Assembly: GCA_036245525.1 (NCBI GenBank)
Contig: BTPG01000003.1
Location: 214,466,949 to 214,530,948, forward strand
Length of the DNA stretch: 64,000 bases
Source: Semisulcospira habei
Lineage: Eukaryota; Mollusca; Gastropoda; Semisulcospiridae
Reading direction: 5' to 3'
In this document: one piece after another, positions 21,891 to 33,006 of the stretch
How positions within the stretch are numbered: position 1 is the first letter of the stretch
How the letters are laid out: the number at the start of each line of letters is the position of its first letter
Translations under genes and position numbers: made by a program
Notes under the pieces: model-generated
The model's input: only the letters and a program-made list of their open reading frames with translations
Database searches by the model: none
Told to the model about the DNA's origin: nothing

Positions 21891-24530
21891 GGTTTAACCC
21901 TTTTATGCGATCAAAGACACTTATTCTCAGTACGTGGAACGTACGAACCCTGTTAGACAGAGATCAGACGAAGAGACCGCACAGAAGAATAGCGCTCATA
22001 GCCAGGGAGCTGGCGAGATATTAAATCGACATTGCGGCTCTTAGTGAAACCAGATTTGCTGACAAAGGCTCGATCGGTGAACCTGAGGGTGGGTACAACT
22101 TGTTCTGGAAGGGCAAAGCTAAGAACGAGGACAGGATACACGGAGTTGGCTTCGCCATCCGCACCGCGCTCCTCCCACAGCTGCCTTCTCTTCCCACTGG
22201 CATCAACGAACGAGTGATGAAGCTCCGTTTATCCATCTCCCACACCCGACATGTCACTATCATCAGCCCCTATGCTCCGACACTCACCAACGCAGATGAC
22301 GACAAGGAGGCATTTTATGAGCGCCCCGATTCCCTCCTGAAGTCCACTCCTGCAAGTGACAAACTCATCGTGCTTGGTGACTTTAATGCTCGAGTTGGGC
22401 GCGAATGTGACTGCTGGGAAGGATTGATGGGCCCACACGGACTGGGCAAGATGAACAGCAATGGCCTGCTGCTGCTGACATTGCGCGCTGAGAATGGACT
22501 CGCCATCACCAACACCCTCTTTAGGCTGGCTAGTAAGTATAAGACAACATGGATGCATCCCAGGTCCAAGCAGTAACATCTTAGAGACCATGTCCGCCAG
22601 CGGGATACTCGTGATGTCAGAATCACCAGAGCCATGAGAGGAGCCGATTTCTGGACCGACCATGGGCTGGTGCGGTCTGTCCTCAACCTGCACATTTAAC
22701 AAGCACACAGGAAGAGGCCGAAGCTCACCAAACTTCATTCACCTGGCCAAGCTGAAGCGCCCGGAGGTCAAACTTCCAGTCCCACCTTGATCACCTGCTA
22801 ACTGCCCATGGATCGTTGACTATCAACCCAACGGAAATGTGGAACCAGTTCAAGGGGATGGTGACGGAGTCTGCCAAAGACGTGCTTGGGCCCAAGCAAA
22901 AGGTACACAAGGATTGGTTTGATGAGAACAATGAAGAGATCAACAGGCTACTGGAGCAAAGGCGCAGTGCCTTCATCTAGTGGCAGATCGACATCAACCC
23001 CTTGTCCAAGAAAGACCGCTTTAAACACCACCAAAGAAAAGCCCAGAGAGAGCTCCGCAACATGCAGGACACATGGTGAGACAGCAAAGCAAAGGAACTT
23101 GACCACTTTGCTGAATCCAGCAACTCCAAGGAGTTTTTCAGCGAAATGAAAACTGTCTACGGCCCTGCCAGACCCCGCACAACCCCTCTCTTTTCCTCCG
23201 ACGGCTTCACCTTGCTAAAGGACAAAGGCAGCATCACAGATCGCTGGAGAGATTACTTCTCAAAACTGCTGAACCTGCCTCCCACTGTTGATCCCGCGGC
23301 CCTGGACATGATTCCCCAGAAGCCGACACTGGATGACCTTGACCTCCCGCCAACCTTGGACAAGGTCAAGAAAGCGATTAACCAGACTAGTTCCGGCAAG
23401 GCTGCAGGCATGGACGGTATCCCCGCAGAGCTCTTCAATGCAGCTGGACCTGAGACCCTTGACGCCTTCCTCAACATTCTGACATGCATTTGGGCAGAGA
23501 ATATGCCACAGGAATTTAGAGATGCTACAATCGTCTCCCTGTTCAAAAACAAGGGCAGCAAAGCAGACTGCCAATTACCGAGGGATCTCACTCTTGTCCA
23601 TTGCTGGCAAGATCCTCGCGAGAATCATCCTCAACCGCATGATCAGCTCTGTATCTGAGAAATCACTCCCAGAGGCTCAGTGTGGCTTCAGACACGTCCG
23701 CAGCACAGTCGACATGGTCTTCTCTGTGAGACAGGTCCAGGAGAAATGCATTGAGCAGCACATGGACCTCTACGCTTTCTTCATAGATCTGACCAAAGCA
23801 TTCGACACCGTGAACAGAGAAGCTCTTTGGATCATCCTCCCAAACCTCGGCTGCCCCAGGAAGTTCACCAACATCATCCGCCTCTTCCATGATGGAATGG
23901 TAGGAGTTGCCCAGTCAAACGGCGACACATCCGCACACATCGACATTTCCAACGGTGTGAAATAAGGTTGTGTTCTTGCCCCCGTGATGTTCAACCTGTT
24001 CTTCACGTGTGTCCTGACCCATGCAGTACGCGACCTTGAGAAGAGAGTGTACCTGAAGTAAAGACTAGACGGCTCTCTCTTCGACATCCGTCGACTGAAC
24101 GTCAGGACCAACACCATCCGAGAGACTAATCCTTGAGGCGCTGTTTGCCGATGACTGTGCGCTGATGGCGCACACTGAGTCGGACCTCCAGACCATCGTT
24201 AACAGGTTCTCGGAAGCTTCTGTACTGTTTGGCCTCACCATCAGTCTCAGCAAGACCGAGGTCCTGCACCAACCAGCCCCAAGCACAAGTGCCCTCCCTC
24301 CCCCCGAAAGTGTATGTCAAAGGCACCGAGTTGAAGACTGTCGACCATTTTAGGTACCTTGGGAGCATCATCTCTTCTGGCGGAACTATCGACAAGGAAA
24401 TCGCAGCTCGCATCAGCAAAGCCATCCAAGCCCTGGGTCTCCTGCGCACTCGTGTGTTGAATAACAACAACGTCAAGCTCTCCACCAAGATCAAAGTCTA
24501 CAAGGCAGTAGTCCTCTCCAGACGTTAGGA
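21891..24530 (+). mobile_element. Decayed RTE-like LINE (endonuclease and RT)
   Basis: The endonuclease begins STWNVRTLLD near 21930 and continues through IAALSETRFADKGS, HGVGFAIRTALLP, LIVLGDFNARVGRE and TTWMHPRSK (to 22575). The RT shows SGKAAGMDGIPAELF, RGISLLSIAGKILARIILNR, QCGFRHVRSTVDMVF and FIDLTKAFDTVNRE. A stop replaces the residue after NGVK near 23963, and LFADDCAL-like sequence follows near 24150. YLGSIISSGGTIDKEI is seen to 24400, and the frame is lost after KVYKAVVLS at 24528. It needs several frameshifts and stop read-throughs, and the C-terminus is missing. Confidence 0.88.
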
Positions 24531-24845
24531 AGAGTCATTTTAAGCACAGTGCTGCTAATTACATCATGGCCAGGTGTACGTGTGTTTTTTATTTATTTTT
24601 TTAAATTTTTATTGGATGCTTCAGTGATAACTTAATTGTTTTTTTCTTGTATATAAATGGACATTACTGATGAAGGAATCTGGACACATTTTTTGCTGTT
24701 TTACAAATTATATAAGATGTTCTGCTCATGGGTGTGTGTGTGAGCGTGTGTGGTTTGGGATGCGTGCGTAGTTCATCTATAAACATAAATCACTGATAGA
24801 TAAACAGGCGCTTAGCAGAATTTACAGAGTATGTGAAACATACAA
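24531..24845 (+). other. No gene seen
   Basis: AT-rich intronic stretch with a short GT-rich run near 24730. Confidence 0.5.
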
Positions 24846-24893
24846 CATGGTATGGTATACTATGGTATGGTATGGTATGGTATGGTATGGTAT
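24846..24893 (+). repeat. (TATGG)n microsatellite, left of LINE
   Basis: About eight TATGG units. The same repeat continues on the other side of the LINE at 28665-28712. Confidence 0.95.
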
Positions 24894-25432
24894 GAGCCAG
24901 AGACTAAGACAAGGACAGTCTGATATAAAACCTACGACCCGAGGACCTCGATGCTACCGTCCCAGCTTGCTAGGCCATGGCAAACGAACCAAGGGTTTAA
25001 AGGGTGGGGCCAGTACTGCGCACACTGCACTCCACCAAAACGCTCCACCGCGCAGGCTTTAGGAAACGCCCACGGACTATGACACTGAACTTTCCAAGTC
25101 CTGTAGCGATGGTCAAGGGGCAAAATGGCAGGTGAAAGATGTCACTGGAAGCCGCAGTCTCAAACCTGCATGCAGGCGGTTCAGGATATTGGTCGCCTGA
25201 TGTTGACCTGGGGATTACAACGTCACTCGGCACACCCTGAACGACCAAGCAGCCTTCTCTAGGGACAGCACTGCTTGCTCCACACGGAGTGGGGCCTAGA
25301 AAAGGTGGCCTAACCAAAGCTCATCCCCTCGTAACCCCAGTTGGCTAGCCGCTGTCAACGGGCATCTTCTCGTGCGGTCAGAAAACAAGAAAAAACAATG
25401 GATCCACTCTTAAGACGACCACGGCCGGACTC

Positions 25433-26374
25433 AACGTAGCATGCTGGAACATCCGAACCATGCTCGACACAGCAGACAGCGGACGCCCTGAACGTCGCTC
25501 CGCCCTCATTGCCCATGAATTGCGGAGGTTAAACATCGACATCGCCGCGCTCAGCGAAGTACGCCTTCCGGAGGAAGGCAGCCTCCAAGAACTTGGCGCT
25601 GGCTACACCCTCTACTGGTCAGGCAGGCCTGCATCAGAAAGACGGCTCTCAGGCGTGGGCTTCATGGTGAAGACCCCCATTGCAACTAAGTTGGAAAACC
25701 TACCAACGGGTCACTCCGACCGCATCATGTCCATGCGCCTCCCACTCACACACCAGCATTACGTCACCCTTCTCAGTGTGTACTCCCCAACCCTCCTGGC
25801 AGAGCCTGCAGAAAAAGACAAGTTCTACTCTGACCTGCGCAGCCTCCTGCAGAGCACCCCTGCAGACGACAAAGTCATCATCCTTGGCGACTTCAACGCC
25901 AGAGTGGGCCAAGACTCTGAAGCCTGGAAAGGAGTCCGCGGCAAGCATGGCGTTGGGAACTGCAATGACAATGGTCGCCTACTGTTGGAGCTCTGTGCAG
26001 AGCAGCAACTTGTCATCACCAACGCTACTTTCCAGGAAAAGGACAGTCGAAAGACCACCTGGATGCATCCTCGCTCCAAGCACTGGCACCTTATCGACTA
26101 TGTCCTAGTGCGTCAGAGGGACCGCAGTGACGTCCTCCTCACCAGAGTGATGCCCAGCGCAGAGTGCCACACTGACCACCGCCTTGTTCGCTGCAAACTC
26201 AGGCTCCGCCTCAAGCTGAAACCCAAGAAAGGGGGCCCCCCAAGAAAAAGCTTGATGTTAACAGCCTCCAGCGTGACGACAAGAAAGCTGCCCTTCAGGC
26301 CGATTTACAGCGCATGCTCAAAGACACAGTTGATCCAGCAGACTCCTCCCCTGAAACACTCTGGGAACAACTAA
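25433..26374 (+). pseudogene. RTE-like LINE ORF, endonuclease part
   Basis: The frame encodes LNVACWNIRTMLD, ALSEVRLPEEG, GVGFMVKTPIATKL, VIILGDFNARVGQD, TTWMHPRSKHWHLIDYVLVR and TDHRLVRCKL, an AP-type endonuclease. After KPKKGGPP the frame shifts: the other copy has one extra T in the run before the ggggg tract (aaatggggg versus aaaggggg here). The RT frame (26314 on) then continues the same protein. The true start in the sister copy is an ATG at the position where this copy reads AAG. Confidence 0.88.
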
Positions 26375-28638
26375 AAACTGGTATTGTAAAATCCTCTGTG
26401 GAAGTCTTGGGCTTTGCTAGAAAGAGGAACAAAGACTGGTTTCACGAAAACGACGTAGAGATCCAGGAACTTCTAGCAAAAATAAGAGCTGCCCACCAGG
26501 CCCACCTAGCCCAGCCTTCCTGCCCTGTGAAGAAGTCTGCCTTCCGCCTCATCTGCAGCAGTCTCCACCTCAAGCTTAGAGAGCTCCAAAACGAGGGGTG
26601 GTCCAGACTCGCACAGAGGACCCAGCTCTGCGATGACAACGGTGACTACAGGGGCTTCTACGAAGCACTGAAGGCAGTGTATGGCCCTAGGCACCTGGTA
26701 CAAAGTCCCCTGCGAAGCACTGATGGACAGGCACTCCTCACAGATAATACCTCCATCTTGAACCGCTGGTCGGAATACTTTCAGGACCTCTTCGGCGCTG
26801 AGCACACTGTTCAAGAAACAGTCATCCTCCAAATCCCACACCTTCCACTAAAGGTTGAATTGGACGAACCGCCCACCTCCGAAGAGACCCTCACAGCCAT
26901 CCACCAGCTCAAGAGTGGCAAAGCAACAGGCATTGACGGAAGCCCGCCAGAGATCTGGAAACATGGAGGCCCAGCACTGCACAACAAGCTCCACGACCTC
27001 TTTCTCTGCTGGGGGGAAAAAGGAACACTACCAAAGGATCTCCGTGATGCAGTCATCATCACCCTGTACATGAACAAAGGAGAGAAGTCTGCCTGCTCTA
27101 ATTATCGTGGAATTACCCTGCTGTCCATTGCCGGGAAAATTCTCGCAAGGTTGCTCCTGAATCGGCTGGTACCTGCCATCGCTGAAGACCACCTCCCAGA
27201 GGGCCAGTGTGGCTTCAGAGCCAACAGGAGTACCACCGACATGGTCTTTGTGCTGAGACAGCTTCAGGAGAAGTGCCGCGAGCAGAACAAAGGGCTGTAC
27301 GTAACGTTTGTCGACCTAACAAAAGCGTTTGACACTGCGAGCAGGCAAGGTATGTGGCAGATCCTGGAGCGACTAGGTTGTCCCCCAGAGTTCCTCAACA
27401 TAATCGTCCAGCTCCACGAGGACCAGCAAGGCCAGGTCAGACTAAACAGTGACCTCTCAGAACCATTCCCCATTCGCAACGGCGTGAAGCAAGGCTGCGT
27501 GCTTGCACCGACCCTCTTCACCATCTTCTTCAGCATGATGTTGAAGCAGGCCACAGTGGACCTCGACGATGACGACGCAGTGTACATCAGGTATCGTCTC
27601 GATGGCAGCCTGTTCAACCTCAGAGGACAGCAGGCCCACACGAAAACCCTAGACCAACTGATTCGTGAGCTGCTCTTTGCTGATGACGCTGCCCTCGTTG
27701 CACACACAGAGAGAGCCTTGCAGCGCATTACGTCCTGCTTCGCAGATGCCGCCCAGCTCTTTGGACTTGAGGTCAGTCTGAAAAAGACACAGGTCCTTCA
27801 TCAGCCGGCACCCAAGGAAGAGCATCGCCCTCCCCACATCACCATCGGATATTCCGAACTGAAGTCTGTACACCAGTTTACCTACCTTGGCTGCATCATC
27901 ACGTCATACGCCAAGCTGGACAAGGAGCTGGACAACAGGCTGGTAAAAGCGAACAGTGCTTTCAGGCGATTATTCAAGCGGGTGTGGCACAATCAACAGC
28001 TGAAAAAAGGCACCAAGATCAGCGTTTACAGAGCTGTCGTCCTCACCACCCTGCTGTACGGTTCCGAGTCCTGGGCCCTCTACCGCAGCCAACTACGACT
28101 CCTCGAACGCTTTCACCAGCGCTGCCTGCGTACCATCCTCAGCATTCACTGGAGTGACTATGTCACCAACGTCGAGGTCCTTGAACAGGCGGAAACTGTG
28201 AGCATCGAGGCTTTGCTGCTGCGGACACAGCTTCGCTGGGCGGGGCACGTCTCCAGGATGGAGGATCATCGCCTACCCAAGATCACTCTGTTCGGCGAGC
28301 TCGCCACTGGACACCGAGACAGAGGGGCACCAAAGAAGAGATACAAAGACGGTCTCAAGAAGTCACTTAGTGCCTGCCAAATCGACCACCGCCAGTGGTC
28401 TTCGCTTGCTGCGGACCGTGACACCTGGCGCTCCACCATTCACAAGGCAGCCGTCTCCTTTGAGGACTCTCGCAGAGCTAACCTTAAGGACAAGCGGCTC
28501 AGAAGAAAAAACAGAGTTGTCGTAACTCAGAACCATAACCAGACCTTCCCCTGCAGCCATTGCGGTCGAACCTGCCTGTCCCGGATTGGCCTCCGCAGCC
28601 ACGAAAATGCCTGCAGACGACGTGGGCAAGCCCTATAG
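26240..28638 (+). pseudogene. RTE-like LINE ORF, RT and C-terminal zinc finger
   Basis: The frame is open for about 774 codons from 26314. It holds the linker after the endonuclease, SNYRGITLLSIAGKILAR, QCGFRANRSTTDMVF, FVDLTKAFDTASRQ, GVKQGCVLAPTLF, catalytic FADDAAL, YLGCIITS, YGSESWALYRSQ and HVSRMEDHRLPK. It ends with a C2H2-like finger (FPCSHCGRTCLSR, then RSHENACRRR). No stop within RT. Only the upstream one-base shift separates it from the endonuclease, so this is a recent copy. Confidence 0.9.
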
Positions 28639-28664
28639 AATCTTCGTTCGCGAAGTCAAAGCCA

Positions 28665-28712
28665 AGGTATGGTATGGTATGGTATGGTATGGTATGGTAT
28701 GGTATGGTATGG
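28665..28712 (+). repeat. (TATGG)n microsatellite, right of LINE
   Basis: Nine or so TATGG units directly after the LINE 3' end. Confidence 0.95.
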
Positions 28713-28879
28713 TGTCTCCGAGGCGCACATATCCATCTAATTAAAGTTGGTCAAGGCGCCGTAGGGATGAAAGCTGAAGCTTTGAAAGCCTGCTGCTACT
28801 AAGTGCTACTTTATGTGCAAACCTTAACCCTACTATTAACTTCGGTGCATGTGATATATTTTTGTTTCTGTTTTCCCGG

Positions 28880-29240
28880 CCCTACCGGGCCTTATCTTTT
28901 CGATGAGTTCCCAGGGTCACCCTGGTCAGCCCCACATGGTGGGTTTTCCCCTCTATTCTGGGGCATGTTTTTCTGTCTAACCTTGGCACATTCACCTGTA
29001 ATTTCCTTTTTATAAACTCTCTCTAATGTCTGCGCTGCCTGTAGCTGTTGGTTTTGGATGTGTGTGTGTGTTAAATGGTCTCATTATGTTTATTTAGCGT
29101 ATTAGACCTGCTGGCGACATACATTCAATTTTCTGTTCAGTATTTTTTTTTTTTTTTTTTTTTTTCACAAGCAGTGCAGGCACATCCTGAGAAAATCTTG
29201 TTTCTGTCGAGACGTTAAGCAATGTACAACCAACTAACCA
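28880..29240 (-). repeat. Dispersed repeat, copy A (acgttaagcaatgtacaa family)
   Basis: Shares cagggtcaccctggtcagcc, ctattctggggcatg, gcgacatacattcaat and acgttaagcaatgtacaa, in the same order, with 29455-29800. A third, oppositely oriented copy lies at 47899-48610. T-rich run at 29144-29165. Confidence 0.85.
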
Positions 29241-29394
29241 ACCTTCTCTTTTCGAATAGTGGTAATGGGATTTTTAACGTGCGCACTTGATGATTATGCG
29301 TGCTGTACACACGAAGACGAGACAAGCAACCGTAAGTCGAGTCTGTACGTAATTTTGACGCGATAGGAATGAGTAAAAGTCTACATCCCATTCC

Positions 29395-29867
29395 TGCCCA
29401 CCAGGGGATTCACCCCACCCGGGTCTGCCCTGGGGGACTTGGGTGGGGTTAGGTATTTTTTAGTTCCCAGGGTCACCCTGGTCAGCCCCACAGGGTGGGG
29501 TTTTCTCTCTATTCTGGGGCATGTGTTTCTGTCTACCCGAGGTACATTCACCTGTATTTGCCTGTTTTAAACTCTCCCTACTGTCTGCACTGCCTGTAGC
29601 TCTTGATATTGGATGTGTGTTGCTAAATGGTCTTAGCTTTATTTAGGCCCCATGTGTTAGGTTTATTTAATGTGTTTGACCGGTTGGCGACATACATTCA
29701 ATGTTCTGTTTAGTTGGTTTTTTTTTCACAAGCAGTGCAGGCACGTCCTGAGAAAGCCTTGTTGCTGTCGGGACGTTAAGCAATGTACAATCAATTAAAC
29801 CAGGGGATTCGAACCCAGGATCTCACGACTGCCAGCGCAGTGTCTTAGCCACTAAGCTACGTCCCCA
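29395..29867 (-). mobile_element. Long tRNA-derived SINE, copy B
   Basis: On the minus strand the head (29867-29805) shows A-box-like tagcttagtggctaag and B-box gggttcgaatcc, a Pol III internal promoter. The body follows (ttgattgtacattgcttaac, then the sequence shared with copy A). Near 29400-29460 it ends in ccccacccaagtcccccagg-type sequence, also seen at 48575. It is longer than most SINEs (about 470 bp). Confidence 0.7.
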
Positions 29868-29879
29868 TGTCATAATGCC

Positions 29880-30780
29880 CCCTAGATGTCTATACGCCTC
29901 AGCCGTACATCAGTTTCCAACATGATAATTACATTAAGTCTCGTTCCATAATGGAATCTGCTGACACACATCTTTGCAATAAGTATTAAGTGATTGATTA
30001 TCCCGGTTTGGTCCGGCTTATAACCGAACAAGATATCAGTCTCAGACAGCATTACACTTTCACCAGTAAGTTGAAATATAATTAGCAACATGTTGCCAAA
30101 GAGATCGAAATCTGATACAATGGCAGAAAAATTGCTCAATATAATCAATCTCACCGCAAAATTCACATCGGTTCTATTTGTTACACCCATCTTATTAGGT
30201 AGTATATTTGTAGGAAATATGTTATGGAGAATTTTCCAGTGCAATAGCCTTAGCCGTTCTTCACGAGTACAAGGATTTGCTAAATTCCAATGCAGATCAT
30301 TGATATGTAGGTTACATTTTTATACCAAAAGGCGGCGGAGCAAAGGAAACCGCTTTTTGTGCTTGCTATCAGTGAACGAAAGTATTTGACAGTGCGTGTT
30401 TGCGTGATATGCGATGTGTTTTCTGTGTGTGTTTTGTGTCATTGTAGGTTGCTCATGTGTGTAATGCAGTGTACATTGCTATGTATTTAAACATTCTCTG
30501 AGGTTTGTATCCAACTAGATCAAATGGCAAATCAAATGAGATCATATCTCCTCTCCATATATCTCTCACAAAACAATTGTGTGCCTTAATCCAATCAAGG
30601 AAGAATAACACGGCCCGTTTGTACGTAACCTTGTCACTATTCCACAGGCACTGATTTGTAAAGTTTCCATGGTCAGAAAATAACTTGTCCTTAAGTTTCA
30701 GCCAACACAATAATATTATACCTTCCTCCAGAAAGGTGATTGTATTAATCCAAAACCCTTAAATTTTCTTGGCCTAACGT
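29880..30780 (-). mobile_element. L1/Tx1-like LINE, C-terminal part
   Basis: Minus-strand translations CWLKLKDKLFSDHG and FFLDWIKAHNCFVRDIW (30710-30453) precede MHWKILHNIFPTNILPNKMG (30244-29882). The KILHN-xFPTN-x(4)-KMG motif is a recognisable C-terminal signature of L1/Tx1-type LINEs. It is the downstream part of the RT piece at 33007-34015; insertions separate them. Confidence 0.75.
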
Positions 30781-30833
30781 TCGCAAAAAAAAAAAAAAAG
30801 AAGATAATTTACTTCCAAGCCTAGAAAAAGTAT

Positions 30834-32401
30834 ACTCACAAACCAGATAGGTGAGGCTAGCGCTGGCAGAATTGTACAACAAACCAAGGGGAATTACTCA
30901 GCGCTGGAAAACAGTTAGATCACCTGCCCCCGCCTATCAGGCACCCAATCGCCAGCCCACAGAGAAATACGCAGGTATAGAATAAGACAATCATTTGCAT
31001 CTTCAAAAAGATGCATCAGGTCTCTTATATAACCCATGTCTTTCTCCGGAACTTAGGAAGTAGGCAGGGGAAACATACATACACAAACACGAAGGTGCAT
31101 TACTATATGTGGTCGGGTAAATACCCTGTATTCCCACAGTAGATGCACAGAACATTACACAACAATGTAACGATACAAATTTGCCTCGAGTTATACTGAG
31201 ATACTCACAAACCAGATAGGTGAGGCTAGCGCTGGCAGAATTGTACAACAAACCAAGGGGAATTACTCAGCGCTGGAAAACAGTTAGATCACCTGCCCCC
31301 GCCTATCAGGCACCCAATCGCCAGCCCACAGAGAAATACGCAGGTATAGAATAAGACAATCATTTGCATCTTCAAAAAGATGCATCAGGTCTCTTATATA
31401 ACCCATGTCTTTCTCCGGAACTTAGGAAGTAGGCAGGGGAAACATACATACATGTAGCCTGATAGGCGGGGGCAGGTGATCTAACTGTTTTCCAGCGCTG
31501 AGTAATTCCCCTTGGTTTGTTGTAAGCCTGATAGGCGGGGGCAGGTGATCTAACTGTTTTCCAGCGCTGAGTAATTCCCCTTGGTTTGTTGTACAGCCTG
31601 ATAGGCGGGGGCAGGTGATCTAACTGTTTTCCAGCGCTGAGTAATTCCCCTTGGTTTGTTGTACAATTCTGCCAGCGCTAGCCTCACCTATCTGGTTTGT
31701 GAGTATCTCAGTATAACTCGAGGCAAATTTGTATCGTTACATTGTTGTGTAATGTTCTGTGCATCTACTGTGGGAATACAGGGTATTTACCCGACCACAT
31801 ATAGTAATGCACCTTCGTGTTTGTGTATGTATGTTTCCCCTGCCTACTTCCTAAGTTCCGGAGAAAGACATGGGTTATATAAGAGACCTGATGCATCTTT
31901 TTGAAGATGCAAATGATTGTCTTATTCTATACCTGCGTATTTCTCTGTGGGCTGGCGATTGGGTGCCTGATAGGCGGGGGCAGGTGATCTAACTGTTTTC
32001 CAGCGCTGAGTAATTCCCCTTGGTTTGTTGTACAATTCTGCCAGCGCTAGCCTCACCTATCTGGTTTGTGAGTATCTCAGTATAACTCGAGGCAAATTTG
32101 TATCGTTACATTGTTGTGTAATGTTCTGTGCATCTACTGTGGGAATACAGGGTATTTACCCGACCACATATAGTAATGCACCTTCGTGTTTGTGTATGTA
32201 TGTTTCCCCTGCCTACTTCCTAAGTTCCGGAGAAAGACATGGGTTATATAAGAGACCTGATGCATCTTTTTGAAGATGCAAATGATTGTCTTATTCTATA
32301 CCTGCGTATTTCTCTGTGGGCTGGCGATTGGGTGCCTGATAGGCGGGGGCAGGTGATCTAACTGTTTTCCAGCGCTGAGTAATTCCCCTTGGTTTGTTGT
32401 A
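30834..32401. mobile_element. Head-to-head array of 369-bp units with 13-bp TSD
   Basis: Units read in minus sense from 30834 to about 31457. Three short 68-69 bp pieces then start gcctgataggcgggggcagg (31459, 31527, 31596), and full units follow in plus sense with period 369 (repeated starts at 31656 and 32025). The direct repeat ctagaaaaagtat lies at 30821-30833 and 32402-32414. The left end starts actcacaaaccagatagg and the right end is ccttggtttgttgta. Each unit has a TATA-like ttatataagag. The repeated 82-codon ORF is only a consequence of the repeat. Confidence 0.88.
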
Positions 32402-32465
32402 CTAGAAAAAGTATGCTGTGATATTATTTCCCATGTTTTATAGGTTTCACATTGTACTCTTGTAG

Positions 32466-32634
32466 CTGGGTAGCTCAGTTGGTAGAGCGTTTGACTCTTG
32501 TCCGAAAGTTGTGGGTTCGAACCCAGCTGGGGTAAAATAAAAATTGTACAAGCCTCTTTTCGGTGCTCCGTCTTTGACCTTACCTTCGTGGTGGGCAAAA
32601 GACTTTAAGCCCTAAACGTTCTTTTTTTTTTTTT
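32466..32634 (+). mobile_element. tRNA-derived SINE with 10-bp TSD
   Basis: The head ctgggtagctcagttggtag (A box) and gggttcgaacccagctgg (B box) form a Pol III promoter. The body has ggtgctccgtctttga and ccttcgtggtgg, and the 3' end is a T-rich run. The bases actcttgtag flank it at 32456-32465 and 32635-32644. The insertion sits inside the L1/Tx1-like LINE, whose coding (LNMVKIHDMQ on minus) resumes at once at 32645. Confidence 0.9.
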
Positions 32635-32748
32635 ACTCTTGTAGCCCAACTTAAAAGAAAGGACTACTGCATATCGTGTATTTTAACCATATTAAGACCA
32701 CCTTCCTCTAAAGGTTTACATCAGACATTTCTCTTTACCTTCTTTACG

Positions 32749-32962
32749 TTAACTCATTCTACCCCAGACACACCACAGCAAGATAAAGATCGACCATGAT
32801 AGTTCAAGGGTGATGCCAGAATAGCTTGGCGCCTATGGGCGCCAAGCTATTCTGGCATCACCCTTGAACTGTCATGTTCGATCTGTGTCCTGCACTGCAA
32901 TGCAGTCTTTAGAGGACAACAGCAAAATTTGGGGATTTCGGTGATGGGGTAGAATGAGTTAA
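32749..32962. mobile_element. TTAA-flanked hairpin MITE, copy 1
   Basis: The termini are ttaactcattctacccc and ggggtagaatgagttaa, exact inverted repeats that include a TTAA at each edge. The centre is a long near-perfect hairpin (about 32789-32833 and 32838-32883; loop tatg). The target is identifiable: the flanks tttacg and gcaatgtacaatcaa rejoin through one TTAA to give the motif acgttaagcaatgtacaa found at 29216 and 29772. TTAA duplication is typical of piggyBac-type transposition. Confidence 0.92.
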
Positions 32963-33006
32963 GCAATGTACAATCAACTTTACCTTCTCGAAGGCCCTTG
33001 TGTTAG

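Larger units (their letters stand above)
24894..28664 (+). mobile_element. Nearly full-length RTE-like LINE inserted in (TATGG)n
   Basis: Same family as 14341-18296. It runs from a 5' leader (gagccagagactaagacaag) through endonuclease and RT to the 3' end tcgcgaagtcaaagccaag. Both ends abut TATGG repeats, so it inserted into, or duplicated, that microsatellite. Two defects are visible: the ATG used in the other copy is changed near 25415, and one base is missing near 26231. Confidence 0.92.

Noticed and set aside
31656..32273. Repeated identical 82-residue ORFs
   Set aside because: They follow from the 369-bp repeat; other family copies carry different frames, and no domain is seen.
30834..32401. 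Possible hammerhead ribozyme in the 369-bp units
   Set aside because: cctgatgcatc followed by a hairpin and caaatga looked suggestive, but the core ctgatga and gaaa are not both present on either strand in any copy.
32466..32540. tRNA-like sequence with A and B boxes
   Set aside because: It is the head of a SINE with its own TSD and T-rich tail; the acceptor stem does not pair, so not a tRNA gene.
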